Origin: CATOSP01 sp965197545
GTDB lineage: Bacteria > Chloroflexota > Dehalococcoidia > Lucifugimonadales > UBA3495
Direction: 5' to 3'
Assembly: GCA_965197545.1 (NCBI GenBank)
Contig: CBDANJ010000008.1
Span: forward strand, 186,001-250,000
Length of the DNA stretch: 64,000 nt
In this document: piece by piece, positions 1 through 9,980 of the stretch
How the letters are laid out: each line of letters begins with the position of its first letter
How positions within the stretch are numbered: the first letter of the stretch is position 1
Notes under the pieces: model-generated
What the model was told of the DNA's origin: nothing
Databases searched by the model: none
What the model saw: only the letters and a program-made list of their open reading frames with translations
Made by a program: the position numbers and the translations under genes

Positions 1-1
1 G

Positions 2-766
2 CACGCCGGGTTGGTATGCCGCGACGGCATCACCGCCGCTCAGTTGGGCCAACTGGGTCTTACCGCCGGAGACCACATCATTGAGCATCCCCTGGGATTC
101 GCCCGCACGGTGCTTGGCCCCGGGATCTACGACCTGGAAGCGATGGCCGACGACCTGGGCAAACCCTTCCGCGTTCAGGACGCGCTGATGATCAAAAAGT
201 ACCCCTGTTGCGGCGGAAACCATTCCATGCTGGATAGCCTATTCAGCCTGATGCGGGAGCATAATTTCACCTACGATGACGTGGTTAGCGCGGAGGTGGC
301 CCAACCCTACCTGTCAATCGTGATGATGTACGGCGAACCTGATACCGGATTGCAGGGCAAATTCAGCTCCCAATACGCCGTGGCCGCCGCGTTGGTGGAC
401 GGCGAGATGGGCATAGAGTCGTATACCGATGAGAAGGTGCAGGAACCCATCATCAAAGAAGCGATGGGGAAGGTGACCCAGCGGGTGGTGCCCAAGGCCG
501 ATGAGCTATCGGTGGACTTCGACCAAGGGATCCCGGTCAAAATCACCCTGAAGGATGGCCGGGTGCTCGAGCACTCCACCACCAGGCAGAACATCCTGGG
601 CAGCCAGCACAACCCCTGGGGCTTCGACAACATAAAGGCGAAGTTCGAGGTCAATGCGGCGTTGGCCTTGTCCAGGGAAAGGATCGCCGAGACCGTCGAG
701 ACCTGGTCCGACATCGCCCAGGTGGGGGACGTTTCGGAGGCCATACGGCGGACGCTGGTATCGTAA
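2..766 (+). CDS. MmgE/PrpD family protein, C-terminal part (cut by window edge)
   Basis: The reading frame is open from the first bases of the window, so the start lies upstream. About 254 residues remain. They match the C-terminal half of the MmgE/PrpD family, which contains 2-methylcitrate dehydratase and related proteins acting on small carboxylic acids. Visible hallmarks are the KKYPCCGGNH segment (near residue 65), where the family usually has a KxYPxC/GxxxH core, and a late segment around TLKDGRVLEHSTT that is typical of the second domain. The substrate cannot be told. In related genomes such proteins often sit near CoA-transferases and hydratases, like those found later here. A strong hairpin follows the stop codon. 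Confidence 0.85.
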   Translation, partial: HAGLVCRDGITAAQLGQLGLTAGDHIIEHPLGFARTVLGPGIYDLEAMADDLGKPFRVQDALMIKKYPCCGGNHSMLDSLFSLMREHNFTYDDVVSAEVAQPYLSIVMMYGEPDTGLQGKFSSQYAVAAALVDGEMGIESYTDEKVQEPIIKEAMGKVTQRVVPKADELSVDFDQGIPVKITLKDGRVLEHSTTRQNILGSQHNPWGFDNIKAKFEVNAALALSRERIAETVETWSDIAQVGDVSEAIRRTLVS

Positions 767-811
767 CGGGCCGTCCGGCTATCTAACTTCGGACAAAAAC
801 CTGTAAAGCAC

Positions 812-841
812 GAAGGGCGGTGGAATTCTCCACCGCCCTTC
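812..841. terminator. Convergent hairpin terminator
   Basis: Perfect 12-bp stem (GAAGGGCGGTGG with its complement) and a 6-base AATTCT loop. It lies between the MmgE/PrpD gene on the plus strand and the hicBA locus on the minus strand, so it can serve both directions. There is no long T tract, so termination is inferred from the stem and its position. Confidence 0.7.
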
Positions 842-854
842 TCACAATCGGAGG

Positions 855-1097
855 CTATACCAACCCCAACCTCGCCAGGTCTTCTACAGTCCATTTTGCT
901 TGCCGCTCAATAATGCTCCTCAAGGTCTTTAATTCAAAGATGTCTCCTCTCCGTGTGGAGGCAACCGTGACCCTTCGGCCATCGGAGTGAGCATACCGAT
1001 GGTGACTGCCACGTTGTCGGACCGGGTCGAACCTATCCTGTTCCGGTGCATGCACGATGTCGCGAGCAGTAAGGGTTCTTAGACGGCTATAGTCAAT
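855..1097 (-). CDS. hicA: HicA-type mRNA interferase, apparent non-standard ATT start
   Basis: HicA toxins are small double-stranded-RNA-binding-fold ribonucleases; HicB neutralises them. The protein ends with a HicA body: RQRGSHHRYAH holds the Gly-Ser-His with the catalytic histidine, and the tail has the TLRSIIERQAKW helix. The first conventional start in frame is GTG at 1055, but that would remove the first helix. The frame is open further upstream, reads DYSRLRTLTARDIV, and begins just after the hicB stop. The codon at the expected start position is ATT (complement of 1095-1097), 5 bp after the hicB stop and next to a GAGGA sequence. Either a rare ATT start is used or an ATG has been lost. 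The family call is firm; the start and activity are not. Confidence 0.7.
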   Translation of the reverse strand: MDYSRLRTLTARDIVHAPEQDRFDPVRQRGSHHRYAHSDGRRVTVASTRRGDIFELKTLRSIIERQAKWTVEDLARLGLV

Positions 1098-1102
1098 ATT
1101 CC

Positions 1103-1342
1103 TCAGACTGTTATCGCCACGGCAGGTCCATTCGATACCGTCAAGTGGTCTGTAGACGGGAGATCCGAGCCTTCATCTTCAAACTCCTCGACGATCATCG
1201 AGAGGACTTCTCGGATGTATATGAGAGCTTCCTCTTCGGTATAGCCCCAGGTGGAAGCCCCGATTTCCTCCCAATCTGGGAAGAAAGCTCGCCATCCCTC
1301 ACCATCGGGCTCCAGTTCCACATGGAAAAGATAAGTCTTCAA
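1103..1342 (-). CDS. hicB: HicB-family antitoxin
   Basis: A 79-residue protein with the partially degraded RNase H-like HicB fold: the opening KTYLFHVELEPDGEGW strand pair, an AFFPDWEE turn and an EEALIYIREVLSMIVEE helix. HicB binds and blocks HicA and usually represses its own operon. Here it is transcribed first and the hicA frame follows after 5 bp, so the two are one operon. It has no obvious C-terminal helix-turn-helix, so DNA binding is uncertain. Confidence 0.8.
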   Translation of the reverse strand: MKTYLFHVELEPDGEGWRAFFPDWEEIGASTWGYTEEEALIYIREVLSMIVEEFEDEGSDLPSTDHLTVSNGPAVAITV

Positions 1343-1367
1343 GTCAACGCTCCGTAATCTCGCCCCA

Positions 1368-1793
1368 TCACGGCTCGATGCGGACGGTGTCTCCCACCTT
1401 GATCGCGCCTCCGTTCAGGACGATGGCCAGTTGACCTCTGCGGTGGTTGATATCCTCGCGCAAGCCCTGGCGGATGGCGTCCATCTTGCCGCAGGGCTCA
1501 CACTCGCCCACGGCTTCGAGGGTAACGTCGCCGATGAAAAACACCTGACCGGGCTGGACCTGAGAGAGGTCCAGTCCCGTCGTAGTGATGTTCTCCTTGA
1601 TTTGGCCTGGGACCAGCCGGAAATGGTCCAGGGTCTCTTTGTCCATGAATAGGACCTGGCGCATGTTACTCTCGTTGCAACTGCGGTCGCCTTCCAGGCC
1701 CTTGGAAGAGAGGGCAGTCGCCTCGTCGACGGCATGGGATGGGGTCCCTTTTACCCTGGCGATGTGCAGGTTTACGATTGTGCCTTGCTGCAT
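1368..1793 (-). CDS. MOSC domain protein
   Basis: 141 residues, a single stand-alone MOSC domain (the C-terminal domain of molybdenum cofactor sulfurases, a beta-rich domain thought to carry sulfur for metal-sulfur assembly). The conserved cysteine lies in GECEPCGKMD near residue 100, and LEGDRS near residue 33 and the GGAIKVGDTV ending are also typical. Stand-alone MOSC proteins of this length are common and their exact role is mostly unknown. It is transcribed towards the hicBA locus but separated from it; no molybdenum cofactor genes lie near. Confidence 0.85.
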   Translation of the reverse strand: MQQGTIVNLHIARVKGTPSHAVDEATALSSKGLEGDRSCNESNMRQVLFMDKETLDHFRLVPGQIKENITTTGLDLSQVQPGQVFFIGDVTLEAVGECEPCGKMDAIRQGLREDINHRRGQLAIVLNGGAIKVGDTVRIEP

Positions 1794-1878
1794 GATAGTA
1801 CTGGTTCTCCTTGTTTGATTTCCCGCGCCTGTTCAGGCTGTAGACCCCGGCCCGAGGCAACTGCCCGGCGCGTAGGGT

Positions 1879-2274
1879 CTAGCTCCCGTTCATGAAGAAT
1901 CCGACCATAGTCCCAATGGTGGCAACCCACAGCGCGAGATTGACGATCAGGAGGGTATTGAAACGTGAGCGGATTTCGCGCCGGATCTCCTGGTGTTCCT
2001 GGCGGGACTCGGTCCGCAGTTCCTGGATGCCTTGTTGGTACTCGGCGCGCATGGCTTGCATTTCAGTACGGAACTCAGTGCGCGTGGCTTGCATTTCAGT
2101 ACGGAACTCAGTGCGCGTGGCCTGCATTTCAGTACGGAACTCAGTGCGCGTGGCCTGCATCTCGCGTTGGAATGCGGTGCGCATATCCCGCATGTCCTGG
2201 CGGTACTCGGCCTGGTCGGAGATCATTCTCTCGAGCACGCCTTCCATGCGGTCTAATCGCGGGTCTTGGGTCAT
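1879..2274 (-). CDS. Repeat-built coiled-coil protein with C-terminal membrane anchor
   Basis: 131 residues. The N-terminal ~95 residues are almost entirely charged helix, with three copies of an 11-residue unit (MQATRTEFRTE) flanked by degenerate copies; 11-residue periodicity fits a right-handed coiled coil. The last ~25 residues form one hydrophobic segment (LLIVNLALWVATIGTMVGFF), so the protein is probably tail-anchored with the coiled coil in the cytoplasm. Similar small CCDC90/DUF1640-like proteins are widespread and of unknown role. The ATG at 2274 directly follows an AAAGG sequence. The identity between units shows recent repeat expansion. Confidence 0.6.
   Translation of the reverse strand: MTQDPRLDRMEGVLERMISDQAEYRQDMRDMRTAFQREMQATRTEFRTEMQATRTEFRTEMQATRTEFRTEMQAMRAEYQQGIQELRTESRQEHQEIRREIRSRFNTLLIVNLALWVATIGTMVGFFMNGS
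2058..2156 (-). repeat. Three tandem 33-bp units inside the coiled-coil gene
   Basis: Units 2058-2090, 2091-2123 and 2124-2156 are nearly identical (one base differs, CTT versus CCT). Each encodes exactly 11 residues, so unit gain or loss keeps the frame. Confidence 0.95.
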
Positions 2275-2410
2275 CCTTTGACTCCCGGATATAATGGGAA
2301 GATTATACTCTTTGAGACTTTCGGCTGATAGCCCTGCCCGCCACTCTGTGATTTGGTGGGAAGGGGGCCGGAGGTTGGTGGTCGTAGGAAGATTTGTATA
2401 GGGGCCTGAA

Positions 2411-3262
2411 ATGAGCTACGAATTTATCAAGACCGAGACCCGCGACAACGTCCTGATCATGACCATGCACGACCCTGCAACTCGCAACTCCCTGGGGGCC
2501 GATATGTCCCGTGAGATGAACGAGGCGTTGGACCAATTCGAGGCCGATCCCGATCAGCGTGTGCTGCTGTTAACGGGCACTGAACCCTCGTTCTGCTCGG
2601 GGGCTAATGTGCGGGGGTTCAACCGGCGCATCGAGGAGAGGGACCAGGAGACCCAGGACCGGGGAGAGCCGGAGCCGTTGCCCTGGGGCAAGATGGAGAC
2701 CAGGTACGCCAAGCATAGGACCTCCGAGGAGGGAGCGGCTTTCCTGCCCCTGCGGCTTCATGAACTCCAGAAGCCTTCGGTCGCCGCAGTCAACGGACAT
2801 GCATACGGCGTGGGGATGGGAGTGGCCCTGGCGTGCGACATCCGCATCGCCGCCGAGAAGGCGCGGTTTTCCGAAGCATTCGTCCGCATGGGCTTGATTC
2901 CGGGAGACGGGAGCTGCTGGCAGTTGCCCCGGCTTATCGGATTGAGCAACACCCTGATGCTCCAATACACTGGGGACAGTGTAGACGGAGCCGAGGCTCA
3001 TCGAATGGGGTTGGTAAGCAAGGTGGTTCCCGACGACGAGATACTGGAAGCCTCATTGGAGTTGGCCACTAGGCTGGCCCAGGGGCCGACCCAATCGCTG
3101 TCGCTAATCAAATATCTGGTGCACCATAGCCTTGAAGGCGGGTTGAAGGAGAGTCTGGCTCTTGCGCACGTGGCCCAGGAACAGGCGCGGAAGACGGAGG
3201 ACCACCGGGAGGCGGTGAGGGCGTTCCTGGAGAAGCGGAGGCCGGAATTTAAGGGGCGGTAG
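2411..3262 (+). CDS. Enoyl-CoA hydratase/isomerase (crotonase) family protein
   Basis: 283 residues, the usual length for the crotonase superfamily, whose members act on acyl-CoA thioesters. Both oxyanion-hole segments are present: FCSGANVRGF near residue 60 and NGHAYGVGMG near residue 128. The helix that carries the first catalytic glutamate of crotonase (QPEI in the classical enzyme) reads SEAFVRMG here, so that glutamate is absent, and PGDG has Asp where classical hydratases have Ala. Simple enoyl-CoA hydration should therefore not be assumed. A ~25-residue insertion rich in Glu/Arg/Pro follows the first oxyanion segment. The gene stands alone. Confidence 0.85.
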   Translation: MSYEFIKTETRDNVLIMTMHDPATRNSLGADMSREMNEALDQFEADPDQRVLLLTGTEPSFCSGANVRGFNRRIEERDQETQDRGEPEPLPWGKMETRYAKHRTSEEGAAFLPLRLHELQKPSVAAVNGHAYGVGMGVALACDIRIAAEKARFSEAFVRMGLIPGDGSCWQLPRLIGLSNTLMLQYTGDSVDGAEAHRMGLVSKVVPDDEILEASLELATRLAQGPTQSLSLIKYLVHHSLEGGLKESLALAHVAQEQARKTEDHREAVRAFLEKRRPEFKGR

Positions 3263-3293
3263 GCGGATTCCGGGCAGGGCCGGTTGCATAGCC

Positions 3294-3482
3294 CTAACGC
3301 GGCTTGGGAATTCCAAGACTCCGGCAGATTCTCGCAGCCGTTAAATCGGAGATTTCCCGGTGACGGGGCACACCGATATTGTGGTTTATGACCGGGTTTT
3401 CCCAGATTCAATGTTCTCTCCCCTCGCGTACAAACTTACATCCGTTTTGACGTAGATGGGAAAGCAGGTCGCGCCGCCTCAC
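3294..3482 (-). pseudogene. hicA: hicA toxin interrupted by an in-frame TGA
   Basis: The frame starts with GTG at 3482, overlapping the hicB stop by 4 bases (GTGA), and reads a nearly complete HicA: RRRDLLSHLRQNGCKFVREG, then EH, a TGA at 3408-3410, IWENP, PRHREISDLTAARICRSLGIP and a TAG at 3294. In active HicA the stretch here is usually EGxxHSxW, so the TGA most simply arose from a TCA serine codon directly after the catalytic histidine. The product would stop at about 24 residues. All the rest is intact, so the damage is recent. Confidence 0.85.
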
Positions 3483-3775
3483 GCGATAGCGTCTTGCGGG
3501 ACGTGGGCAACCCTTGATGCGGCTTGTATGAGAAGGTAGATGGGTTCATCCAGGTCGGCATCCAGATCGACATCCTGGCCGGTAAGGCTCGGGTCGGGCA
3601 GGGGCAAGGGTTCACCGCGTTCGATGTGGAGTTCTGCCAGGTCCACCATGACGCTGGCCAGGAGCCGCCGGGCCTCCGCCAGATCATGCCCAAAGGTGAT
3701 TGCGCCGGGAAAGTCCAGCGCCTCGGCATGAACGCCGCCATCCACGTACTTGAATATCGCCTTGTAGACTAACAT
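3479..3775 (-). CDS. hicB: HicB-family antitoxin with a disabled partner
   Basis: 98 residues from the ATG at 3775, chosen because GAGAGG lies just upstream; the frame is open 22 codons further but without a supported start. The protein has the HicB pattern: a MLVYKAIFKY strand, HAEALDFPGAITFGHD, then the EARRLLASVMVDLAE helix. The C-terminal half is acidic (DVDLDADLDEP). It overlaps the broken hicA by 4 bp, so the two were translationally coupled. With the toxin dead, it is an orphan antitoxin that may persist as an autorepressor or by neutral decay. Confidence 0.75.
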   Translation of the reverse strand: MLVYKAIFKYVDGGVHAEALDFPGAITFGHDLAEARRLLASVMVDLAELHIERGEPLPLPDPSLTGQDVDLDADLDEPIYLLIQAASRVAHVPQDAIA

Positions 3776-3880
3776 TCCTCTCTCCACGAGTTCGTCCTGA
3801 AATTGTTCACCAGCACTATTCTTACCAGCAGGGACGGTCAAATCGAAACAGACCGGGTTCAGGGGCGGTAGGCGGGACCC

Positions 3881-4378
3881 TTATCTGCCCGGTCTCGATG
3901 ATACGGCTATGGCGGTCCCTTCGTCTCTGGGGTTGAGGGCGTCGTCTAGCCGGTGGACCAGCAGAGTGTTGAAGTTGGAATCGTCGTAATTCCAGTGTTC
4001 GATGTCCATCGGCTCGGTCTGATTATCGCAGAAGAGGCCGGCTGCCAGCGCGTCAAGAATCGGCTTGATGAAGTTCTCCGCGTCCAGAGGCCGATTGCCG
4101 TGGTTTCCAGGATGGAAAGTCATTCCGAGCGTAATTGCGAATCTATCGAGGGGATTCCACGGCTGACTCCCCATTTCATTTTTGATGATAGATGCAATCA
4201 GAACTTTCCAATTGTGTTGGCGGTCTCTTCCTCTCTGGCCGTCTACAATAGCGTTTATTATTGTTCCTATTACGGGTTGGCGCAAACCGCGCCGGGCGTC
4301 AGATAACTCAATCGTTGGGACAGCCCAAACCCCAATCTCTCGGACGGTGAGTGCGAGGCCGTCATGTTCGATATTCAT
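3881..4378 (-). CDS. Uncharacterised protein, possibly RusA-like
   Basis: 165 residues from the ATG at 4378 (GAGG just upstream). No family is recognised with certainty. The segment around residues 95-120 (RPLDAENFIKPILDALAAG then FCDNQ) resembles the core of RusA-type Holliday junction resolvases, where an Asp-rich strand is followed by an N-x-x-K-x-x-x-D-x-L helix and a second Asp after a short loop. The usual third acidic position is not clear. It stands alone between hicB and a divergent methyltransferase. RusA-like is a low-confidence guess. Confidence 0.35.
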   Translation of the reverse strand: MNIEHDGLALTVREIGVWAVPTIELSDARRGLRQPVIGTIINAIVDGQRGRDRQHNWKVLIASIIKNEMGSQPWNPLDRFAITLGMTFHPGNHGNRPLDAENFIKPILDALAAGLFCDNQTEPMDIEHWNYDDSNFNTLLVHRLDDALNPRDEGTAIAVSSRPGR

Positions 4379-4554
4379 AAACCCTCGCGTCGCTGTTCGT
4401 GAAGTGGCCTCGAGTAGTGGGCAATTGGGACGCTGCAACATTGCTGTTGCAGCGTCCCTTGTCTTGACCAGGGGTCTACCGTTTTTCCGCGTACAATAAT
4501 ATGACATACAACGACTCACAAACTAAAGGATTGTGGTGTAGGAAGATGCAACAC

Positions 4555-5439
4555 ATGAGCGCAGCGGAAAGGTACTCCGCATACATTGACGGCGTTGCAG
4601 AGCAAAAGACCCGTTTGTTCGGCTCCCAACCTCAAAGAGACGTCTGGACCGGGTCGTTGGCCCGCCTGTTCCGTTTCGACCCGCGCCGTCAACTGACGGC
4701 GAATCTGGAAGCGGTCGCCCAATATGTGCAGCCCCGGGACGTGTTCGTGGAAGCGGGGGGCGGCGCGGGCAGGGTGGGCCTGCCGATGGCGTTGCGTTGC
4801 CGCGAGGTGATAAACGTGGACCGTTCGCCCGGAATGGGCGCCGAGTTTACCGCGTCTGCGGCGGAAGCGGGCATCGGCAACGCCAGACTTATCCAAGCGG
4901 ACTGGCTGGACGTTCGAGGCGTCGAAGGCGACGTCGTGTTCACCGCCGACGTCACATATTTCGTCCGAGACATCGTCCGGTTCGTGAGGAAGATGGAGGC
5001 CGCAGCCAGGCGCAGAGTCATCATTACGATATGGAGCGTGCCCCCTCCCCACCGCGACGGGCGCATCTTCCGGCTGGTCTACGGCGAGGACCAGGCGCGG
5101 GTAGCGGGCCACGCGGACCTGCTGGCCGCGCTGTGGGAGATGAGCATTTTGCCGGACGTTCGCGTGCTTTCGGAACCGCCTTGGTGGGAGACCGAGTTGC
5201 CCCGCACCAGGGAAGCGGCGGTGCAAATGGCCCTGCAAGACTGGTGGTTAGACCCTTCGGACCGCCTGCGCGCAGGCGGAATCATCGAGACCTGCTTCGA
5301 CGAGTTGTTCCAGCCGGGCCCCAACGGCTACCTCCTTCTCTGGCGGGAGCCAATGAAGGAGCTGCTGATAACCTGGGAAACGGGGGCAGGGCTCGAGCCG
5401 GAGTCCAAGGGGCGGCAGGCGGATTTTCGCCAAAATTAA
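4555..5439 (+). CDS. Class I SAM-dependent methyltransferase
   Basis: About 294 residues from the ATG at 4555, preferred over upstream starts at 4501 and 4546 because a TAGGAAG sequence sits at a suitable distance. The Rossmann SAM-binding motif is EAGGGAGRVGLP near residue 70, followed by an acidic strand end (VINVDRS) and a QADWLDV motif. The substrate is unknown; the C-terminal half has no diagnostic motif. The gene is monocistronic: its stop is only 20 bp before a strong promoter belonging to the next unit. Confidence 0.7.
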   Translation: MSAAERYSAYIDGVAEQKTRLFGSQPQRDVWTGSLARLFRFDPRRQLTANLEAVAQYVQPRDVFVEAGGGAGRVGLPMALRCREVINVDRSPGMGAEFTASAAEAGIGNARLIQADWLDVRGVEGDVVFTADVTYFVRDIVRFVRKMEAAARRRVIITIWSVPPPHRDGRIFRLVYGEDQARVAGHADLLAALWEMSILPDVRVLSEPPWWETELPRTREAAVQMALQDWWLDPSDRLRAGGIIETCFDELFQPGPNGYLLLWREPMKELLITWETGAGLEPESKGRQADFRQN

Positions 5440-5458
5440 AAATATCGCCTGAAACCCC

Positions 5459-5487
5459 TTGACTCCCCGGCTGAGCCTATCTATAAT
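5459..5487 (+). promoter_or_regulatory. Strong sigma70-type promoter before the 23S rRNA region
   Basis: TTGACT at 5459-5464, a 17-bp spacer and a perfect TATAAT at 5482-5487. Start of transcription is expected near 5494. It faces the 23S rRNA gene but a terminator lies between (5564-5603), so it may drive a short RNA as well as, or instead of, the rRNA. Confidence 0.8.
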
Positions 5488-5563
5488 CCCTTTTCGCAAG
5501 GAGTTACACGATTGCTACATGGCACGACTGACGTGACATAGACGCAACTGGTAGGGAAACCTG

Positions 5564-5603
5564 AACGGCGGTTCGGGGAATACCCCTGCCGCCGTTTCTT
5601 TTT
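5564..5603 (+). terminator. Intrinsic terminator or attenuator upstream of 23S
   Basis: Outer stem AACGGCGG/CCGCCGTT with an inner CGGGG/CCCC-type hairpin, followed by a TCTTTTT tract. It lies about 70 bases after the expected start from the promoter at 5459 and about 120 bases before the mature 23S. Either a ~110-nt RNA ends here or rRNA transcription must read through. Confidence 0.7.
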
Positions 5604-5620
5604 GCAGCACCTTAAAAAGA

Positions 5621-5721
5621 GAATAGGAGAAGCTGGAAAGTCCTGCAAACGTACGAAAGCGCTATACGCGGCGCGGATGTACGCAAAGTAAACACACGCG
5701 AAGTTTGAAATTCCTAGCGTG

Positions 5722-5728
<7 letters not shown>
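5621..5728 (+). other. 5' side of the 23S processing stem
   Basis: Two blocks pair with the far side of the 23S gene. Bases 5703-5728 are complementary to 8801-8826 with two mismatches over 26 positions, and the GCTGGAAAG at the end of 5621-5640 is complementary to CTTTCCAGC at 8837-8845. Such stems are cut by RNase III to release pre-23S. The stem closes around 23S alone, so the transcript matures without 16S or 5S. Confidence 0.8.
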
Positions 5729-8807
<3,079 letters not shown>

Positions 8808-8915
8808 CACGCCAGGAGTTTCAAACTTCTAAGCAGCTTTCCAGCACCTATTTCTCTAGCCTGAAGGCTTACTCTCCCTCTCTAGGGCGGACGGCCAAGG
8901 GCGTTGCCACACTAT

Positions 8916-8990
8916 CGCGGGGTGGAGCAGTGGCAGCTCGTCGGGCTCATAACCCGAAGGTCGTTGGTTCGAGTCCAACCCCCGCTACCA
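8916..8990 (+). tRNA. Initiator tRNA-fMet (CAT)
   Basis: 75 nt including an encoded CCA. The anticodon CAT is at 8948-8950. Initiator hallmarks are visible: a C1 x T72 mismatch at the top of the acceptor stem and three consecutive G-C pairs (GGG/CCC) closing the anticodon stem. It follows the 23S gene after ~108 bp and may share its transcript. Confidence 0.93.
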
Positions 8991-9005
8991 ACATTTCGAG
9001 ACCCA

Positions 9006-9046
9006 ATTGTAGAGGCCCCCGGAAACGCTCCGGGGGCCTCTACAAT
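9006..9046 (+). terminator. Long perfect hairpin after the tRNA
   Basis: A perfect 17-bp stem (ATTGTAGAGGCCCCCGG and its complement) around a 7-base loop, 15 bp after the tRNA. It lacks a T tract but its strength and place suggest the end of the rRNA/tRNA transcript. Confidence 0.6.
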
Positions 9047-9085
9047 TCCCGGAACCGCACCAGCCGTCACCGGAGAGGCATTATC

Positions 9086-9446
9086 ATGGCGCAGCAAAGG
9101 CGCACATTCACGGTTATCCTGGAGCGGGAGGAGAATGGAGGCTACTCCGCCTACTGCCCCTCTCTCCCCAGATGCGTAAGCCAGAGAGATGACCGGCCCG
9201 AGGCACTGGAAAACGTCATGGAAGCCGCCGGTATGGTCCTAGAGATACTGGAAGACAGGGCCACCGGTCTGGTATGGGCAAGATCCGCAAACATCCCTTG
9301 CCTACTCGGAGCCCCCGGACTTGATAGCCGGGGAGATGAAGCGGATCCTGGAAAACCGGGATAGGGACGGGCTGCATTGTGGGGGCGTGTCCCTCGAGCA
9401 GATGGAAGTCCCTGTCGCGGTACGTTGGATGGGGGAGAGCCGGTGA
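9086..9446 (+). pseudogene. hicB: Frameshifted hicB-like antitoxin
   Basis: The ATG at 9086 follows GGAGAGG. The frame encodes a clear HicB N-terminus: RRTFTVILEREENGGYSAYCP, then ALENVMEAAGMVLEILEDRA. After about codon 60 this frame turns into unrelated sequence and stops at 9364. In the +1 frame the expected HicB C-terminus continues: PPDLIAGEMKRILENRDRDG, then EQMEVPVAV, with a stop at 9446. A single indel between about 9255 and 9310 explains this. There is no hicA next to it; a relBE-like pair follows instead. Confidence 0.7.
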
Positions 9447-9487
9447 TACAATAGGTGCCAGCACTCACGACATCGGAGGAATGTGCC

Positions 9488-9715
9488 ATGTCAATGTCTA
9501 TCGAGTTGCCGCCCGAAGTTGAGCAGCGGCTTGTGTCCTTAGCTCAGCGGACCGGACTCAACAAAGACGATTTTTTGCTGGACATCATCGAAAGGGTAAT
9601 GGAGGATATTGAGGACTGTTACTTAGGAATGGAAGCCTTGGATCGTGTCCGCCGGGGTGAAGAGCGAGTCTACTCGTCCTCAGAAGTGAGGGCGGACCTT
9701 GGACTGGACGATTGA
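9488..9715 (+). CDS. RelB/RHH-type antitoxin of a relBE-like pair
   Basis: 75 residues from the ATG at 9488, behind a GGAGG. The N-terminus (MSMSIELPPEVEQRLVSLA) is a short strand plus helix as in ribbon-helix-helix antitoxins, followed by TGLNKDDFLLDIIERVMED. The acidic C-terminus (EVRADLGLDD) is where such antitoxins wrap their toxin. The gene overlaps the downstream relE-like gene by 17 bp, so the two are co-translated. By family, the complex represses its own promoter. Confidence 0.75.
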   Translation: MSMSIELPPEVEQRLVSLAQRTGLNKDDFLLDIIERVMEDIEDCYLGMEALDRVRRGEERVYSSSEVRADLGLDD

Positions 9716-9965
9716 ATACAACGATACGGCCAGAACGCAACTTCGGCGACTCGACCGTGAAATCGCCCGGCGCATCGAAGTATACATGCAGAACCAAGTT
9801 GCGGTTCTGGAAAATGCAAGATTGAGAGGGCGAGGTCTCAGCAGACCCCTGGCTGGACTGTGGCGCTACCGGATAGGAGACTATCGCGTCATTTGCGACA
9901 TTCAGGATGAGGTGCTGCGTGTCCTGGTGATAGCGCTTAGACACCGGAGCCAAGTTTACAGTTAG
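9699..9965 (+). CDS. RelE/ParE-family toxin
   Basis: 88 residues, the standard length for RelE-superfamily toxins. It starts with TTG inside the antitoxin gene. The order of elements is typical: an opening strand (WTIEYNDTARTQLRRLDREI), a long first helix pair, then GLWRYRIGDYRVICDI, the central sheet with the basic residues that bind mRNA in RelE-type enzymes, and a closing RVLVIALRHRSQVY strand with Arg, His and Tyr at the active-site end. These residues favour ribosome-dependent mRNA cleavage over the ParE gyrase role. The gene is intact, unlike the hicA genes in the window. Confidence 0.85.
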   Translation: MDWTIEYNDTARTQLRRLDREIARRIEVYMQNQVAVLENARLRGRGLSRPLAGLWRYRIGDYRVICDIQDEVLRVLVIALRHRSQVYS

Positions 9966-9980
9966 CAGACTACTTCATAA

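Noticed and set aside
3294..3482. In-frame TGA in hicA as a selenocysteine codon, given that selB is present
   Set aside because: HicA families are not selenoproteins, the expected residue here is Ser, and no SECIS-like hairpin was seen directly after the codon.
8808..8915. Possible 5S rRNA between 23S and the tRNA
   Set aside because: Too short for a 5S with flanks, and the conserved CCGAAC and paired ends are absent.
9006..9046. Attachment site of an integrative element after tRNA-fMet
   Set aside because: No second copy of the tRNA 3' end or of this hairpin was found within the accessory zone.
8930..9085. N-terminal extension of the hicB-like frame through the tRNA
   Set aside because: The extension is the tRNA and the following hairpin; the real start at 9086 has its own Shine-Dalgarno.
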